The position numbers and the translations under genes were made by a program. A stretch of DNA of 64,000 nt from Turritopsis dohrnii (taxonomy: Eukaryota; Cnidaria; Hydrozoa; Anthoathecata; Oceaniidae). Below the pieces are notes generated by a model that saw only the letters and a list, made by a program, of their open reading frames with translations, ran no database searches and was not told the origin of the DNA. Below are positions 52,112 to 63,727 of the stretch, in pieces. Every line of letters begins with the position of its first letter. Position 1 is the stretch's first letter. Location: contig BQMF02000341.1 in the NCBI GenBank assembly GCA_027922465.2, positions 186,001 to 250,000 of the forward strand. The letters are read 5' to 3'.

Positions 52112-52615
52112 ACTCTTGTCGAAATGCTTATTGCAAGTTAACAGAATACAGTACAACATAGACCGTTTGGGATATTAAACATTGGTCTTGCAAAGACTTC
52201 GCTATATAAAACATTGTGCGTCTGAAAAGAACTTACAAAAGGTCAGAAATTGTTCCTTTTATAACAAAAGGAACTAACGAACACGAACAAATGATAAAAT
52301 GTTAATGTTCCATTGCTTATTAAATTTACTCGCACAAAGGAACAAAAAAAGTTTATACACTATATAATTACAATGTTATAACTACCATATTTATCCATAC
52401 TTATCGGATGTAATAGGGCGCTACTTTATGTATCAGCTAAGATGTCACCCGTGTGGAAAGTGTCAATGGACAATACTAGGGCAAAATCACTACTTGACAA
52501 ACCAACTTCGACCTCATTCATTATCGCGCCGTCGTTGAGTACAGACGTGTTCCTTCATTCGAAATTTGGCGGGAATAATCTAGGCGTGTCAAACCTCGAG
52601 CATTTTAACAAAATG

Positions 52616-52865
52616 CCTGTTACTAGAAGTACAATGATTTCGAATAAAGACGAGCATGTAAAAGAAGAAAGTAGACAAGAGGAAGAACAAGAACTAGAAC
52701 AAGAACAAGAAATAGAGGAAGAACAAGAAACAGAGGATATTTCGAGTGGTAAAGTAACTTTAGACTTTCTTTATCGTCAAATCAAGGACCTTAGATCGTA
52801 TATGACAAACATATTACCAGACAAGATAGATTCTGCAAAAACAGATATAACAGATATATATACTC
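52616..52865 (+). pseudogene. LINE ORF1, N-terminal part
   Basis: From MPVTRSTMISNKD (Met at about 52614-52616), an acidic Glu/Gln run, then TLDFLYRQIKDLRSYMTNI (helical, likely coiled coil) and DSAKTDITDIY. It stops making sense after 52865, where sequence of the other retroelement begins. Its continuation is at 53520. Confidence 0.5.
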
Positions 52866-53515
52866 CATTGATCACGCACTCTCGTGCCCAAAAGGAGGTT
52901 TTGTGTATCAAAGACACAATGAATTGAGGGACACATTAGCGACGGTCATTGAAGACGTAAAGAAGGACGTAGTGATCGAACCAGCACTCGAACCGTTATC
53001 TGGAGAACAGCTCCCAAGAGGCACGATTACCTCAGACGGAGCAAGAGCAGATATAAGTGCAGCAGGATTTTGGACGCGTGGCCAACGAGCATTTTTCGAC
53101 ATAAAGGTGTTTAACCCATACGCTCAGAGGTACCACAAAACAAGCTTGAAGAACGCTTTTGCGATGAACGAACGCGAAAAGAAACGCTGTTACAACGCCC
53201 GCATCTTACAAGTAGAACGAGGGTCGTTTACTCCACTTATATTTACAACAAACGGTGGAATGGGAACTGAAGCACAACATTTCATTCGAGCACTGGCGAT
53301 GCTACTTTCTGAGAAGAAAAATGAAAGCTACAATCTAACGATAAACTGGCTTAGTACAAAGATCTCTTTTGCTTTGACAAAGTCGGCAATCACCTGTATT
53401 CGTGGTACACGAACGCCAGTGAAATCCATAATAAGAACTGATGAAATAAACATTTTTGAAAAACTGGTCTATAATCGATAACCGAAATTTTTATACTATT
53501 GTCGAAATATTTAAT
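52866..53515 (+). mobile_element. 5'-truncated restriction-endonuclease retroelement fragment
   Basis: Frame from about 52869 to the stop at 53481: the HALSC half of the CCHC motif, a PD-(D/E)XK-like core (VVIEPALEPL, then GARADISAAGFWTRGQ and AFFDIKVFN), ERGSFTPLIFTTNGGMG and a C-terminal KISFALTKSAITCIRGTR. It aligns with 45430-45960 but is the better-preserved copy, with no stop. It is truncated at the 5' end and sits inside LINE ORF1, as expected for incomplete reverse transcription. It encodes only the endonuclease domain, so it is not autonomous. Confidence 0.6.
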
Positions 53516-53519
53516 CATT

Positions 53520-54135
53520 TAAGAACGAACTAAAAGATAAATCAAAAGAGATCCTTAGTTTACGAAAGGAAGTCGAGAACCTTGACTATGACAAGGTCGA
53601 TAAATATGACCATGATGATTTAGAAAGGGACATTGCTGAACTACAACAATATGTCAGAAGAAATAATGTAGAGATCTGTGGCGTTCCTGACGATGTAGTC
53701 AATCTTGAGGAAAGAGTTCTCCAAATTGCTTGTGCTGTTGATGTTGAAATTTCTAAGGAACATATTGAAGCTTGTCATAGACTCTACCAAGCCAAAAACA
53801 AGCCTGGCCTGAAGAACATAATTGTGAGATTCGTTAACCGTAAGTTTTGTTAAAAATTACTAAGAAAAAAAAAACTGTTTTCAAAAAAGTCAATTCAACG
53901 AAAAGCTGGTCTCGATAATAAGATCTATATCAACAACAATCTCTGCGGTTATTATAAATTTTTGTGGAGCAAAACAAAGGAACTACATTCACAACAAATG
54001 ATTAATGAATATTGGGTTTTTAACGGTACACTAAAGATTCGCATTGAAAAAGACTCTTCGCCTATTAAGATTACCCATCTTAACGATCTTATTGATTTAT
54101 TCCCAGAACACGAAAGTTTTTTAGCAGATTATTAA
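53520..54135 (+). pseudogene. LINE ORF1, C-terminal part
   Basis: Reads KNELKDKSKEILSLRKEV, then a coiled coil (LERDIAELQQYVRRNNVEI) and GVPDDVVNLEERVLQIACA, an RRM/L1-ORF1-like layout typical of nucleic-acid chaperones. A frameshift in an A-run near 53862 separates the last third (YINNNLCGYYKFLWSKTK, ending LFPEHESFLADY at 54135). RNA-binding role inferred. Confidence 0.5.
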
Positions 54136-54226
54136 ATTTTCTCACTTTAATTGAACTCTGTGATTTGAATGCTGCTCGAGGTGTGTGAGTGTGTGTGTTA
54201 GTTGATAAATTTCTCTCGTTTTTAAC

Positions 54227-57200
54227 ATGACATCGGTCGATAACTGCAACATATGCAACAGAAAGGTAAGACCAACTAATTCACATTTTTGTCAGTCTTG
54301 TAAACCATGGTCACATGCTAAGTGTAATGGTATTGAATCTAAACATTTGTATGACATTTGGCTCTGTAAATCGTGTAGACAGGATGTTTTCCCATTTTCT
54401 GACAAAAGTTCTAACGGCCCACAGCATAGTCAAAATTTAAGTAGCCTTAAATCTTTTTTTACAAAACTTAACAGCCTTAATACATTTGGTTCTCTACATC
54501 AAGATGAAATCATTGAGAAAGTTAGCCATATCAACCGTAAAAACTATAGTATTGAAGACTTTAAATCTATTCCCTCTAAAGAAAATTTTTCTTTTTTTCA
54601 TTTGAACATCTCGTCTTTAGAAAAACACTTTAGCGAACTTTCTTCTTTATCAGCTTTACTTGAGCATTCTTTTGATATCTTGGGGATTACTGGAACTAGA
54701 CTACATAACAATTCATCAGGTAATATCAACCTTCCAGACTATTATTTTATGCACACAACCTCGGAAACTGAAGTGGGTGGGGCAGGCCTTTACATCTCGA
54801 ACAAATTGACATGTGTTCCTCGTGATGACTTTTCTACCCTTCTTTTCTCAAGTGGCTGCCTAGAATCGGTTTTTTGTGAAGTTAAATTTAAGAATAAAAA
54901 GAGCATCATTGTAGGTTGTGTTTATAGGCATCCTTCAATGGATATTGAAGTTTTTAATGAAAGCTTTTTGTCACCTTTTCTGAACAAAGTTTCTAAAGAG
55001 AATAAACTTTGTGTTCTTCTAGGAGATTTTAACATTAATCTTCTGAACAGTGATTGTATATCTTCACATTCTAATTTTTTAGATTCTCTTGGTTCATATC
55101 AATTTTTACCATATATTACTCTACCAACCCGTATTACTAGCCAATCGAACACTTTAATTGACAATATTTTTTTGTCTGCAAACAGTTTTTCCTCAACTTC
55201 TGGTAACCTCACTATTGGGATCTCGGACCACTTACGACAGTTTCTTTTTCTTGATTTAAAACTGAAATCTATGTCTTCTAAGCCAAAAGCTATGGTACGA
55301 AACTGGTCTAAGTTGGATCCAGGAAAATTTTATCAGGACTTTAGCAATAATAATTGGGATGAAATTCTTAAAGTCAAAAATAATGACTCTGATGCGTCTT
55401 TCAACGCTTTTTTAAATGAGTATAATGTTCTTTATGACAAACACGTGCCTTTGACTAAACTCACCAAAAAAAAAGCTAAGTTACAAAGTAAACCTTGGAT
55501 AACAAAAGGACTTTTAACGTCCATGAAAATTCAAGATAGTATGCTAGGTGACATCAATAATACAGATGAACCTGGTTTGAGAGATTTCCTTTTCTCCAGA
55601 TATAAGTTTTATCGTAATCGTATCGTTACTCTTTTGCGCCTTAGTAAGAAGCTTTGTTATAACAAGTATTTTTTCACGAACAGTAATAATTTGAGAAAGA
55701 TTTGGTCTGGTATTAAAGAAATCATCTCAGTTCAAAATTCTAAGACGAACAGGAATATCTCCTTGCTTGTAAAAAACTCTGTTACCTCAGATCCTTTAAC
55801 AGTTTCAGAGACATTTAATGAATTTTTTTCGTCTGTTGCCTCCAAAGTCCGTTCTAAAATCCCTGAATCAAAACATCATTTTTCCAAGTGGCTTAAAAAT
55901 CAAAACCAGCAGTCCATCTTTCTTAGTCCCACAGATCCTTCTGAAGTCCAAAACATCTTGAATTCTTTTAGTAAAAGCAAAGCGTCTGGTCCCAACAGCA
56001 TTCATTTTAAGCTTCTTAATCTTGTTTCAAATTCGTAACAGGTTGTGTTTCCTTCAAAACTTAAATAAGCAATGGTTGTTCCAGTTTTTAAAAATAAAGG
56101 GTCTCCACTAAGTACTGAAAACTATAGGCCTATTTCACTACAAAGTTTATCAGAAACTCATGCAAAAGAGGCTTGTTCAATTTTTTGAAAAAAGCGATTG
56201 TCTTTATCCCCTACAGTTTGGATTTAGATCTAAGCACTCAGCATCGTCTGCCTTGATAAATTACACTGAGAAAATAAGAAAAGCTCTCGATTCTGGTGAG
56301 TATGCTTGCTCTGTTCTGATAGATTTACAAAAAGCGTTCGATACGGTCGACCATAATATTTTATTTTCAAAACTATATTCCTATGGTATTTGAGGAATAG
56401 CTCTTAATTGGTTCAAGTCTTTTTTATCAAACAGATCGCAATTTGTATCTGTTTCTGGATCGAAATCGTCCATTAAGATAATTTTGCACGGTGTACCCCA
56501 AGGATCAGTGTTAGGCCCACTTTTATTTTTAATCTATATTAACGACCTTCACCATGCTATCCCTTTTTCTGTGGTAAATTTATTTGCTGATGACACTATG
56601 CTTTTAGATCGGCAAAGCTCATTAAAGTCTCTTGCAAGGAGAATGAATATTGACTTGAAATGTTTAGTTAACTGGTTGAACGCCAATAAGATTTCACTAA
56701 ATTCAAAAAAGTCTGAACTACTTTTATTTTCACCAACACGCACACCACCTTTATTTGATTTCAAGGTTAAAATCAATGGTACTAGACTTTATCCTAGTGA
56801 CTCTGCAAAGTATCTAGGTGTGATCATTGACTCGAATTTAAACTGGGGTGATCACATAAGCTTTGTTTGCAAAAAGTTAGTTAGAGCGAATGGTGCACTA
56901 AGTAAGCTGCGACATTTTGTGTCGAGAGAAGTTCTTTTATCAATATATTATGCATTATTTCATTCTCATTTGTCTTACTCAGCTAATGTATGGGCTTTAA
57001 ATCAAAATTCAACGAAACGCATTATGACTCTTCACAAAAAGTCTGTTAGAATTATGACATTTTCAGATTTTAATGCTCATTCTCTTCCCCTTTTTACTCA
57101 ACTTAGAATTCTTTCTTTTCATGATTTTATCAAGTTTTGTAACATTGTCTTTATGTATAAGCTTCTGAACGGCAATGTACCTTCTCCGTTGTATGACACT

Positions 57201-57449
57201 TTTGATTTAGCTGATATTACTCGTGATTATTCTCGTCCTCGAAGAGCGAAATCTGGTATCTTGCGTCTTCCGAAAGTTTCCACCGTTAGGTTTGGAGATT
57301 ACTCATTAACATACCAATCAGTGACCTCTTGGAATCTTCTTCAGAACTACCTTGATGTTGATGATTTGTCAACTTTATCACTTAACAGGTTGAAAGACCT
57401 AGTCAAATTATATTTTTTGTCTTCTTACTGTTCTTACTGTTCGTACTAA
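54227..57449 (+). pseudogene. LINE ORF2: PHD finger, endonuclease, RT
   Basis: Would nick target DNA and reverse-transcribe the element. An N-terminal PHD-type finger (CNICNRKVRPTNSHFCQSC, then H/C pairs to about residue 49) is followed by an apurinic-like endonuclease. Its blocks are FFHLNISSLEKH, DILGITGTRL, YRHPS, LLGDFNINLL, DNIFL and SDHL. The Glu expected in ITETRL is Gly (codon GGA 54692-54694, residue 156), probably disabling the nuclease. After 56038 the frame shifts. RT motifs are LIDLQKAFDTVDHNI (56318 region), HGVPQGSVLGPLLF and NLFADDTML (about 56580). Further damage: a shift near 56150 and a TGA at 56391-56393. The C-terminus to 57449 is intact, including KYLGVIID and the thumb-like region. 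Confidence 0.7.
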
Positions 57450-57780
57450 AATGTTTCTGTTGCATGTGCAGTATTGGTATTGAATGTTTTCTCATATTTT
57501 TAAAATAAGTAAAAAATTTTAAAAAAAGCTAGTTATTTTTAATTTTACTTTTATTTTAGTTGTCACACAAGGTGTTTTGTAGCATTTTGTTTATTTTTCA
57601 TTTCTTTAGCTTTTTACTTTTTATTTGTTTACTTGTTTGTTAAATTTTGTAACATTTTGATGTCTGTAACTTTTTGATGTGGTGGCCCTTCCTTCGTTTA
57701 GATTAATTCTATTGAAGTGGTCTCCACTTATCTATATTGAAATAAATTGATACTTACTTACTTACTTACCTACTCTAAAA

Positions 57781-58049
57781 TCTATAATCCATCTTCTGTC
57801 ATCTCCGGGAGAAAAACCGGGTCCCTCGTGACCTATTCAATCTTGCTCGTTTTGCTAAGTCTCCCTTTGCTTTACTGGTTTTAACTATCTTGAACCAGGG
57901 ATCAAAATAGCCATCAGACATTGTCCGAAAAAAAACTACATATGTCCCACTCGAATGCGTCAGTGTCGGACATTTTGTCCTATACGATTTTTTTCTTTTA
58001 GTGTGTGTTGAAGGTTTCGAAAATAATTGTTTGTTACATCATGGTGATA
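57781..58049. other. Short non-coding gap
   Basis: No gene. It contains AGACATTGTCCG and CGGACATTTTGTCC stretches that form imperfect inverted repeats (57920-57985), perhaps a small MITE remnant. Confidence 0.35.
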
Positions 58050-58465
58050 ATGAACGGATCACGAATATAAAATATCAGCGATGTAAAATTATCACAAAAT
58101 GCTTTAAATCACGATCTTTGATTTTCTGGAAGTGAACAAGTTATATCAATACAAAAATTTTCATTACGATCGATAACAATGCGTTACACATGTCTGTAAA
58201 TCGAACATTTTATTCTCAATTGATTTCTAAAAATAACTTGTTGAAAATAGAATTATTTAATAGTGGTTTCTATTCGAAGTTACAATTTTAACCTCAACAA
58301 ATCGATCGTCTCAGTTGCTATGTCGGGTAAACCAGTTTATTATAGTTCATTACGGGTGCCACGGGTGAACTAATACAAAGATTAAATGATGAATGAAAAA
58401 CGTGTGTTTCATGTTGTGACCAGTAGCAATATCATTTTTGTTTCAATTATAACACCTGTGACACA

Positions 58466-59321
58466 TCTATATATTAATAGCCGATTCTCTGTCTGTCTGT
58501 CTGTTTGTTTGTAAGTCATGCAAAATGGTAGATTGAGTTGTGTGCGAAATTATTTCTTTTTTTTGTGTGCGACATGAGTTCAAAACAAATACATTGCAAC
58601 CCTAATCGAACGTGACTTTTTTTGGCTGGTGAAACAATAGAGATACCGTTTTGTTTTTATCATTATTGTTAGTTTTATATTCCACGTTGACTTGGATTTG
58701 AAAACAGTACATCAACTGAATACAAAGAAACTAACTGATTAAACATTTTGGACAAAAAGCAGCAGTGGCAGAACGTGGCAGCATGTGCGATTTGCCACTA
58801 TCTCTTGCCTGACTGTCTGAGACGGGTGAACTTTTTATTTGAGCAATCAAAATGTTTAAAAACCGATAGGTAAAAAAAGAGTATTATATCAAAACAAAAT
58901 GTGTTTTTTTTCTTTTTTTTTGCTTTTCTTTTAACAAATTAATTTCTTCTTTTAATTGTTAAGCGTTCTGATCGAACGTTTTTTATTCTATTTATTCAAT
59001 TAGCACGTGCCTTTTTTCTCTCCTCTGTAGTGATGTTTTTAAGAAGAGAAACTATTTCTTCCTTACGTTTGATAGCACCCATGTTAGAGTGGGTAACTTT
59101 TTTAAAACAAAAGCTCATAAAAAGTTGAAGTTTTCTCTCTCTACATTTTGAGTGTATTGTTACACTGATAAAAGATTGGTTTTATCAGAGGTTGTGACTT
59201 CGAATATGCTTCTGGTTGAACACAAGTTGTACGAGCCGTTTATAAGGAAATTTGACGTTTATTGATACAGTGATACAGAGCATGTGAACATCGGGGGCGA
59301 GCGACGCCGCCTTGGCGGCTA
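58466..59321 (+). mobile_element. Helitron array, unit 1
   Basis: Starts TCTATATATTAATAGCCG after an A, with a (GTCT)n/(GTTT)n stretch close behind, and ends with the hairpin GCCGCC/GGCGGC (59306-59319) and CTA. 856 bp, non-coding. It is directly joined to unit 2. Confidence 0.8.
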
Positions 59322-60154
59322 TCTATATATTAATAGCCGATTCTCTGTCTGTCTGTTTGTTTGTTTGTAAGTCACTCAAAATGGTAGATTGAGTTGTGTG
59401 CGAAATTATTTCTTTTTTTTGTGTGCGACGTGAGTTCAAAACAAATACATTGCAACCCCAATCGAACTTGACTTTTTTTGGATGGTGAAACAATAGAGAT
59501 AACGTTTTGTTTTTATCATTATTGTTAGTTTTATATTCCACGTTGACTTGGCTTTGAAAACAGTACATCAACTGAATACAAAGAAACTAACTGATTAAAC
59601 ATTTTGGACAAAAAGCAGCAGGGGCAGAACGTGGCAGCATGAGCGATTTGCCACTATCTCTTGCCTGACTGTCTGAGACGGGTGAACTTTTTTTTTGAGC
59701 AATCAAAATGTTTAAAAACTGATAGGTAAAAAAAGAGTATTATATCAAAACAAAATGTGTTTTTTTTTTTTTTTTGCTTTTCTTTTAACAAATTAATTTC
59801 TTCTTTTAATTGTTAAGCGTTCTGATCGAAAGTTTTTTATTCTATTTATTCAATTAGCATGTGCCTTTTTTCTCTCCTCTGTAGTGATGTTTTTAAGAAG
59901 AGAAACTATTTCTTCCTTACGTTTGATAGCACCCATGTTAGAGTGGGTAACTTTTTAAAACAAAAGCTAATAAAAAGTTGAAGTTTTCTCTCTCTACATT
60001 TTGAGTGTATTGTTACACTGATAAAAGATTGGTTTTATCAGAGGTTGTGACTTCGAATATGCTTCTGGTTGAACACAAGTTGTACGAGCCGTTTATAAGG
60101 AAACTTGACGTTTATTGATACAGTGATACAGAGCATGTGAACATCGGCGGCGTG
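59322..60154 (+). mobile_element. Helitron array, unit 2
   Basis: Nearly identical to unit 1 from the TCTATATATT start. The 3' end is cut short (ACATCGGCGGCGTG), so the terminal hairpin is missing, and unit 3 follows without a spacer. Confidence 0.8.
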
Positions 60155-61015
60155 TCTATATATTAATAGCCGATTCTCTGTCTGTCTGTCTGTCTGTCTG
60201 TTTGTTTGTTTGTAAGTCACGCAAAATGGTAGATTGAGTTGTGAGCGAAATTATTTCTTTTTTTGTGTGCGACGTGAGTTCGAAGCAAATACATTGCAAC
60301 CCCAATCGAACGTGACTTTTTTTGGCTGATGAACTAATAGGAATAACATTTTGTTTTTATCATTATTGTTAGTTTTATATTCCACGTTGACTTGGCTTTG
60401 AAAACAGTACATCAACTAAATACAAAGAAACTAACTGATTAAACATTTTGGACAAAAAGCAGCAGTGGCAGAACGTGGCAGCATGTGCGGTTTGCCACTA
60501 TCTGTTGCCTGACTGTGTGAGACGGGTGAACTTTTTTTTTGAGCAATCAAAATGTTTAAAAACCGATAGGTAAAAAAAGAGTATTATATCAAAACAAATT
60601 TTTTTTTTTTTTTTTGCTTTTCTTTAAACAAATTAATTTCTTCTTTTAATTGTTAAGCGTTCTGATCGAACGTTTTTTTATTCTATTTATTCATTTAGCA
60701 CGTGCCTTTTTTCTCTCCTCCGTGTGAACTTTTTTTAGAAGAGAAACCATTTTCCCCCTGTTTGATAGCACCCATGTTTGAGCGCGTAACTTTTTTAAAA
60801 CAAAAGCTAATAAAAAGTTGAAGTTTTCTCTCTCTACGTTTTGAGTGTATTGTTACACTAATAAAAGATTGGCTTTACCAGAGGTTGTGACTTCGAATCT
60901 GCTTCTGGTTGAGCACAAGTTGTACGAGCCGTTTATAAGGAAATTTGACGTTTATTGATAGAGTGATACAGATCAGGTGGATATGGGCGGCGAGCGACGC
61001 CGCCTTGGCGGCTAG
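60155..61015 (+). mobile_element. Helitron array, unit 3
   Basis: Starts TCTATATATTAATAGCCG and ends with the complete hairpin GCCGCC/GGCGGC (60999-61012) and CTAG, followed by T at 61016. This is the terminus that gives the array its A/T insertion site. More diverged than units 1 and 2. Confidence 0.8.
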
Positions 61016-61215
61016 TCATTAACTAATTCCCATTAAAGGTTTTTGGGTTTCCTTTGCAGTAAATGTCATTCTAAATAGGCCAAAATATATCCTATATGAT
61101 AGAGGGAAAGTTTTTCAGTTCTTTTTATTTACTGATTTCTGTCAATTTTAAAATGACAAGCAAAATGTAATCCAGGCTTTATTCAAGTTCTTCATTCAAG
61201 TTGTTAAATTGAAGC

Positions 61216-61450
61216 GTGCAAATTCCTGTGGTGAGTCAACTATACAGAAGAGAAATAGACCTGAAAATGGAAAGTGAAGGTAATATATGTTCAAGGTTAA
61301 CCAAGTATAAATGTATTAAATGTAATATTGCTATATGTAATGTATGTTCAAAAGACGCACCTAGTAATACAGAAGGTTATTGCGAAGAAGAAAAAATCAT
61401 TGGGTATTGCAAAAACTGTACTACTTCCAATGAGGATGAAGTTGTTATTG
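61216..61450 (+). pseudogene. Cys-rich zinc-ribbon fragment
   Basis: After the end of the hAT homology, a frame reads MESEGNICSRLTKYKCIKC (Met at 61267), then CNVCSKDAP and YCKNC, giving four CxxC-type pairs. This resembles a short Cys-rich domain common in repetitive invertebrate genes and at the C-terminus of some piggyBac-type transposases. The open frame continues to 61926 only as the antisense of the minus-strand hAT gene, so I limit the call to the Cys-rich part. Confidence 0.35.
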
Positions 61451-61661
61451 TTGTTGAACTTCCAAAGAAAGTTAAAAAAAGTGTGGTAGTTTATCAAATG
61501 CCTTTTTATCAAAAAGATCCAAACGATCTTTGGTTTTGTTTAAACACCGCATTGCTTCAACAGTTTCAACTTTTTCGTTTTGAAAAGAAAAGTGACAATA
61601 TCGACGGAATTTCTAGTAGATCAATCAACAATCCTAACAGTAATGGAATAGATGGCCTTTT

Positions 61662-62755
61662 CTATTCTGTTAAATACCCTTTTAACTTTGCACGATCTTT
61701 CGCCTTCAAAGATTTCTTGTCTTCGGTAAGACTCTCTAAATGCTGTATGTATATCCCCCATTTATCTAAACACAATTTCATAGCCTGGTATTTGTGTGAT
61801 ATCCAGCGGGTTCTTGATGATTTTGGTGGTTTGATTCCAGCTTCGTCAAATACCATTGCTCCTTTGTATAGGTCACGAAGTTCTCTAATTTCTCGTAACT
61901 TCTTAGGACCTTTCTGGTACATGTAAACTCGTTTTGACTTCTACTTCATCAGATCCTATCGGTAATGGGTTAAAATGGAGAGCATACACAACTTCGTTAT
62001 CCATTACCGCACTATCAGTAGAACCATCACATAAAACACTGATAAACTTGGCGTTGACCATGTCCCCATGCAGTTTTTGTTGCAAATCTTTCCGGATGTA
62101 ATCAATAAAGACACCACAAGCACGATCACTGTTGTAAGCATGTCCAATATCAACACCATGATGTTTTTCTAGCTTTAGTGTTTCATGGTATAATGTCATT
62201 GGAATGTTATTTTTAGCGATCCAATACGCAACTTCAAACTTTTGCTTCGTTCTTTCTTCATCATTTTTGTCCATTTTTGAAATATGTTGCTGTTTGAAAG
62301 TGCAATTTTTTGAGCTCTTTCATCAATCGACACTTTCTTTGACTTTAAATAGAGTTCGTAGGCACGACGATGTGGTCGACTTTTCAATCCATTTTCTTCA
62401 ATTGCACTTTTTTGTAATTTGTATATCCAACAACGAAAGAGTCTGAAAATGGCATTTTTTAAATTTCATGTTCGTACATTATACAAATTTTGCATTTCAA
62501 GTTTCTTGCCTTGCCATCTTTATCTGTATCGAAAGTAAGCCATTCAGATACACCTTGCTCTGCTAGTTCAGATTTCCACTTATTAACAGCCGCTGGAGTT
62601 ACGGTTCTTTCATTACTTTTAGTGCATTTTACATCTCTAGTACATGTAACTTGTTTTGTTTTTGACTGTGATTTTGGTTGAGAAAGGCTGGCAGATGAAG
62701 TGTTAGGAACTCTTTTCATTAATGAAAACAAAGTACCAAGACATACCCTTAACAA
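61662..62755 (-). pseudogene. hAT transposase remnant, ZNF862-like
   Basis: Minus-strand pieces in order: an N-terminal region with WKSELAEQGVSEWLTFDTDK and a CKIC zinc-ligand pair (62755-62459); a Lys-rich helix (62387-62196); the catalytic start with FISVLCDGSTDSAVMDNEVV (62274-61903); then, after a deletion, YQKGPKKLREIRELRDLYKG and SSRTRWISHKYQAMKLCLDKW (61922-61662). It belongs to the same family as the transposase at 3051-5348 (LSDGSTDSA, TRWIDHKLRAMT) but is clearly a different member. Frame changes, the internal deletion and loss of the C-terminus make it inactive. Confidence 0.6.
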
Positions 62756-62975
62756 ATTTTGATAATGAATTTGAGCGAATCAACATTTCGGATGAAGGTA
62801 CGAAAAACTGCACGTTTTTGCAGAATTTATTTTTGCGGATCAAGATTTTTTTACAATTTTGCGGAATTTATTTTTGCTGATGAACGAATTTTCTTAAAAT
62901 TTACGGAATAAAATTTTGCGGATATTCGAATTTTCAGAATTATTTTTGACAGCACGATCATAAAAATTGAAACAT
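62756..62975. other. Spacer with imperfect repeats
   Basis: Short AT-rich spacer with repeated TTTTGCGGAATTTATTTTTGC-like units on the plus strand (62815-62925). The repeats look like terminal sequence of one of the flanking transposons. Confidence 0.4.
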
Positions 62976-63727
62976 TTAGTTCAGTAATTGAAAGAGATAT
63001 GGAATACAAATGAATGCTTCAATAATGCCAGCAGCCTTCCATCCATTCTCTATCACTTGTCTTCCTTTGTCCGAAGTCATATAATTAAAAAGCTCGACGA
63101 GCCAACTAGCATGAAGAGGTTTGAGAACCGCTACTTTTAACTTGATTTCGATGTCATCAAGAGGGATACCTTGATCAAGAGCTAAACCAATTTCAGCACT
63201 GTACCATTCCGTAAACTTACGTTTCATAAAAGACTTTGCTGACCCATTAACAGTGAGATGTAATGGTTGAAATATGTTTGTCATGTTTGCTAGTACTCAG
63301 ACGGTTAATATGTTGTTCTCTTGAAGCTTGTTTATGACAGCGTCAGTTATCTGCCCCCTAAAAACGTCCATGATTAACAGTGCATATTGTGTTTCTGCAA
63401 GATTACGTTCTTTGCGTTCCTTGACAACATAAGGTATAATAATTTCATCAAGAAGTTTTAAGGACTCGGTTGTATTACTAAAATGTTTTGGATTTGCGCA
63501 TAAAGAAAAGGAGACAAGGAACTTGATCCGGGGAAAACTTTGTTGTGTTTTCCCACCGTAGATAAGCTGCATGGGTAAAAAATCGTTTGATTGTGTGATT
63601 GCAAATGTAGCGGTAATTGCCTTCTTGTCAGTAGATCCTGCTATGGAAACGTGTTTTGTATTTTTCTCTGCCATTGTTCTGCTAGAGACAGGTGCCAACT
63701 TAGATGGTGTTTGATTAATATTTACTA
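62976..63727 (-). pseudogene. pogo-like (DDE_1) transposase remnant
   Basis: Reading down from 63727: VNINQTPSKLAPVSSRTMAE, ITATFAITQSNDFLPMQLIY, ALLIMDVFRGQ and, after a frame change at about 63297, NIFQPLHLTVNGSAKSFMK and KFTEWYSAEI. This is the DDE_1 core of pogo/Tigger/Jerky-like transposases. In most members the first block reads NxDQTP. Here the Asp is Asn (codon at 63714-63716), so the first catalytic residue is lost. The N-terminal part beyond 63727 has been replaced by a Helitron end. The tail after 63060 is probably degraded. Confidence 0.65.

Larger units (their letters stand above)
52616..57780 (+). mobile_element. LINE (PHD/endonuclease/RT), CR1/Jockey-like
   Basis: A two-ORF non-LTR retrotransposon. 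ORF1 has a Glu/Gln-rich stretch and coiled coil plus an RRM-like part. ORF2 has an N-terminal PHD finger, an apurinic-type endonuclease and an RT. The 3' end is a short ACTT repeat (57750-57772) after an AATAAATTGA signal-like region, as in CR1/Jockey-type LINEs whose tails are microsatellites. The 5' boundary is uncertain (the first frame opens at 52442). A foreign 3' fragment interrupts ORF1 at about 52866-53515. Confidence 0.6.
58050..61214 (+). mobile_element. Second copy of the hAT 5' region, split by Helitrons
   Basis: 58050-58465 plus 61016-61214 align with 2400-3050 of the hAT element, through to GTTGTTAAATTGAAGC just before the transposase start. After 61214 the sequence diverges and the ZNF862-like transposase of the first copy is absent. 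The gap corresponds exactly to the Helitron array at 58466-61015. Confidence 0.75.

Noticed and set aside
58466..61015. CRISPR or satellite array
   Set aside because: Units of over 800 bp with Helitron termini and an A/T insertion site explain the repetition.
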